Positions 6,601 through 7,210 of a stretch of 7,210 nt of DNA are shown in pieces. The DNA lies in contig JAFPBP010000210.1 in NCBI GenBank assembly GCA_017424085.1, positions 1 through 7,210 on the forward strand, written 5' to 3'. The number at the start of each line of letters is the position of its first letter. The stretch's first letter is position 1. This stretch comes from Clostridia bacterium. GTDB lineage: Bacteria; Bacillota; Clostridia; Oscillospirales; UBA644. A program made the position numbers and the translations under genes. Under the pieces are notes generated by a model. It saw only the letters and a list, made by a program, of their open reading frames with translations, ran no database searches and was not told the DNA's origin.

Positions 6601-7210
6601 ACCTTGGGCGCTACCTCAACGGAGATGTTTTCAAGGGATTTTGCAAGGACGGTGACGGTCAGCGTGGCAGTCTTGCCGCCGTAGGAAACTGTCAAGGTTT
6701 GCGTTCCAATAACGGATGCATCATAGCCGGTAACGGTAAAGCCGCTATCAACAAGATCCGAGGTGCCGTTATCATAGTGCAGCTTGATAACCAAACCGGA
6801 GGGATCAAAGAACTCTCCTTCGAGATAGGAAGTTTTGGGAGCAGTTTCGATCGAGATGCTTTCCAGGGATTTTGCAAGAACGGTGACGGTCAGATTCGTG
6901 GTCTTGCCGCCGTAGGAAACCGTCAAGGTTTGTTGACCAATAACGGATGCATCGTAGCCCGTGACGGTAAAACCGCTATCGACGAGATCGGAGGTTCCGT
7001 TATCGTAATGAAGCTTGATGGTCAAGCCCGAAGGATCAAAGGACTCTCCTTCGAGATAGGAAACCTTGGGCGCGGTTTCGACCGAGATGCTTTCCAAGGA
7101 TTTCGCAAGAACGGTGACGGTCAGCGTGGTGGTCTTGCCGCCGTAGGAAATCGTCAAGGTTTGTTGACCAATAACGGAGGAATCGTACCCCGTAACGGTG
7201 AAGCCGCTAC
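3666..7210 (-). CDS. Large multi-Ig-repeat protein with C-terminal dockerin (5' end missing)
   Basis: The frame is open from the right window edge to the TAA at 3666-3668, giving 1180 visible residues. The first possible start, a TTG at 7157, is an internal Leu codon of a repeat (LTISYGGK) and not a real start. In protein order the gene encodes a partial Ig-like repeat, thirteen complete repeats resembling the bacterial Ig-like group 3 (Big_3) family, a pre-dockerin module, and a two-motif type I dockerin at the end. Proteins with this layout are secreted and attach through the dockerin to a cohesin on a scaffoldin or cell surface. The Ig array would act as a spacer or adhesive stalk. There are no transmembrane helices or sortase motif in the visible part. 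The signal peptide and any enzymatic or carbohydrate-binding domain must lie outside the window, so the overall function is unknown. It is convergent with the amino-sugar operon and is not part of it. Confidence 0.93.
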   Translation of the reverse strand, partial: SGFTVTGYDSSVIGQQTLTISYGGKTTTLTVTVLAKSLESISVETAPKVSYLEGESFDPSGLTIKLHYDNGTSDLVDSGFTVTGYDASVIGQQTLTVSYGGKTTNLTVTVLAKSLESISIETAPKTSYLEGEFFDPSGLVIKLHYDNGTSDLVDSGFTVTGYDASVIGTQTLTVSYGGKTATLTVTVLAKSLENISVEVAPKVSYLEGEAFDSTGLTIKLHYDNGTSDLVDSGFTVTGYDASIIGTQTLTISYGGKTTTLTVTVLAKSLESISVKTPPKTVYVEGETFSDSGMELILHYNNGDTLIVTTGWDPFNADISSVGRYTLTVSYEGKSAPLTVTVVAKTLVGISVKTPPRQTYFAGEIFDDSEMVLTLHYDNGTVSDLISGWTVLGFDSDLLGTQILTVLYAGKETSLSVTVSEVVLESISVHTPPELTYIEGLEFDDLGMILTLHYSDGSTAQISSGWSISGYDPLMTGEQVLTVSYEGKSASLIVQVLPKTLASISVKQPPKTAYFENQSFSTEGMALTLHYNNGTEETITSGWSLSGFDSSKIGQQTVTVSYGGKQTTLSVSVAGIVLQAITVEVAPNLQYLEGSSFCDDGMVLRLHYNDGTSRLVSEGWTVSGYDGSIVGRQSVTVTYDGASVLLTVTVIAKSLTEISVGIPPVSSYLEGAPFCGDGMTLILHYDNGTTQQISAGWTIVGYDAYDIGSQTLTVSYAGKRTSLTVTVIAKSLSEILLEVPPKTSYLQGIAFDDDGMVLRLVYDNGTFELVSDGWMISGFDPDHVGTQSVTVTYAGKTLALSVSVVERSLTHITVATPPQTVYVEGLPFDSSKMRLTLHYDNGTCETVSQGWTVSGFDPTLLGAQTVTVSYADRTVEIAVSVIAKSLIGISLEASPQTDYEEGSAFVDAGMVLRLDYNNGTHEFVSDGWTISGYDSSMVGNQALTVSYGDFSLLLSVSVRAKTAISASLVTLPDRTVFLRGEALDPAGLSVLVEYDNGTSALFSQGWTLVGYDASTEGTCNVTATVEGVSVIFSVTVKSPVPDRITSSVYRISDGVVRRVSAGTSVMHLLDGLNEMPYLKVYRNNASLNSQASVATGDTVRLEDGDRVKDSVIAVVTGDVNGDGVVSVTDLLMVKAHLLKKTSLTGICSIAADVSDDGSVSVTDFLQMKAYLLGTKNSFETK
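3693..3863 (-). other. Type I dockerin domain (two Ca2+-binding motifs)
   Basis: Two EF-hand-like loops each followed by a helix. The first is GDVNGDGVVSVTD followed by LLMVKAHLLKK, and the second is ADVSDDGSVSVTD followed by FLQMKAYLLG. The calcium ligands at loop positions 1, 3, 5 and 12 are Asp, Asn, Asp, Asp in the first and Asp, Ser, Asp, Asp in the second. Both loops share SVTD at positions 9-12, so positions 10-11, which set cohesin specificity in known dockerins, are Val-Thr in both. The domain lies at the very C-terminus, 10 residues before the stop. Confidence 0.92.
3864..4091 (-). other. Pre-dockerin module of the large repeat protein
   Basis: About 76 residues between the last Ig unit and the dockerin. 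It starts with SSVYRISDGVVRRVSAGTS, followed by a MHLLDGLN segment, a YLKVYRNNASL strand and TGDTVRLEDG. It resembles the small beta-rich module that often precedes dockerins in clostridial proteins, built around a YxISDG start, an AGT turn and a VATGD turn near the end. I recall this arrangement from family knowledge but cannot name a profile with certainty. It is probably a rigid connector for the dockerin. Confidence 0.6.
4092..7210 (-). repeat. Tandem array of 231-bp units encoding Ig-like domains
   Basis: From the right edge inward the units are 7098-7210 (partial), 6867-7097, 6636-6866, 6405-6635, 6174-6404, 5943-6173, 5712-5942, 5481-5711, 5250-5480, 5019-5249, 4788-5018, 4557-4787, 4326-4556 and 4092-4325. 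Twelve are exactly 77 residues and the last, most diverged one is 78. Each reads roughly as a LxxISV start, PPK-Y-EG, a GM-L-LHYDNGT strand, GW-SGYD, a G-Q-LTVSYGGK turn and a closing LTVTVxAKS strand, the pattern of the Big_3 Ig fold. The nucleotide length is a multiple of three, so gain or loss of units keeps the frame. Linker residues vary: most units end in AKS or AKT, but 5943-6173 ends in EVV and 5481-5711 in GIV. Confidence 0.93.
6405..7210 (-). repeat. Recently duplicated subset of the Ig array
   Basis: The three full units 6867-7097, 6636-6866 and 6405-6635 and the partial unit at the edge are nearly identical. By direct count the first and second differ at 7 of 77 residues, and the first and third at 9 of 77. 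All keep the phrase DLVDSGFTVTGYD, with Phe where other units have Trp. The next unit (6174-6404) shares only about half its residues with its neighbour, so the similar block ends sharply at 6405. Confidence 0.88.

Noticed and set aside
4092..7210. CRISPR array or DNA-level satellite as the explanation of the repeats
   Set aside because: The period is 231 bp with coding-type variation, one continuous frame and a conserved Ig-fold pattern, so it is a protein-domain repeat with no spacers.

Overview
The window holds two convergent blocks separated by a hairpin terminator at about 3633-3660. The balanced base composition, Shine-Dalgarno sites, a C-terminal dockerin, group-3 bacterial Ig repeats and NagA/NagB variants together suggest a gut-type Firmicute (Clostridia, Oscillospiraceae/Ruminococcaceae-like), or a metagenomic relative. 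This placement is an inference from gene content, not a measured phylogeny.

Left block (1-3548, + strand) is a compact catabolic operon. It starts with the 3' part of a TIM-barrel sugar phosphate isomerase/epimerase (cut by the left edge). Next comes a NagB-type glucosamine-6-phosphate deaminase that overlaps the first gene by ATGA, then a NagA-type N-acetylglucosamine-6-phosphate deacetylase that touches or overlaps the nagB stop. After 79 bp follows a calcineurin-like metallophosphoesterase with its own ribosome binding site. NagA removes the acetyl group and NagB deaminates and isomerises the product to fructose-6-phosphate, so the core of the operon feeds an N-acetylated amino sugar into glycolysis. 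The isomerase/epimerase probably handles a related sugar or a preceding step. The role of the phosphoesterase is unknown.

Right block (3666-7210, - strand) is the 3' part of one very large gene that runs off the right edge. In protein order it encodes a partial Ig-like repeat, thirteen complete repeats (twelve of exactly 77 residues and a last one of 78), a short pre-dockerin module of about 75 residues, and a two-motif type I dockerin at the extreme C-terminus. It looks like a long extracellular stalk that docks onto a cohesin. Its N-terminal part, where a signal peptide and any catalytic or binding domain would lie, is not in the window. The repeats nearest the right edge are nearly identical to each other and those nearest the C-terminus are diverged, which points to recent tandem expansion.

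No RNA genes, CRISPR arrays, insertion sequences or integrases were seen. No gene-free stretch exceeds 300 bases. I see no clear evidence of a wholly new system. The most interesting material is the expanding dockerin-anchored Ig array and the unusual partner genes of the nagBA operon.
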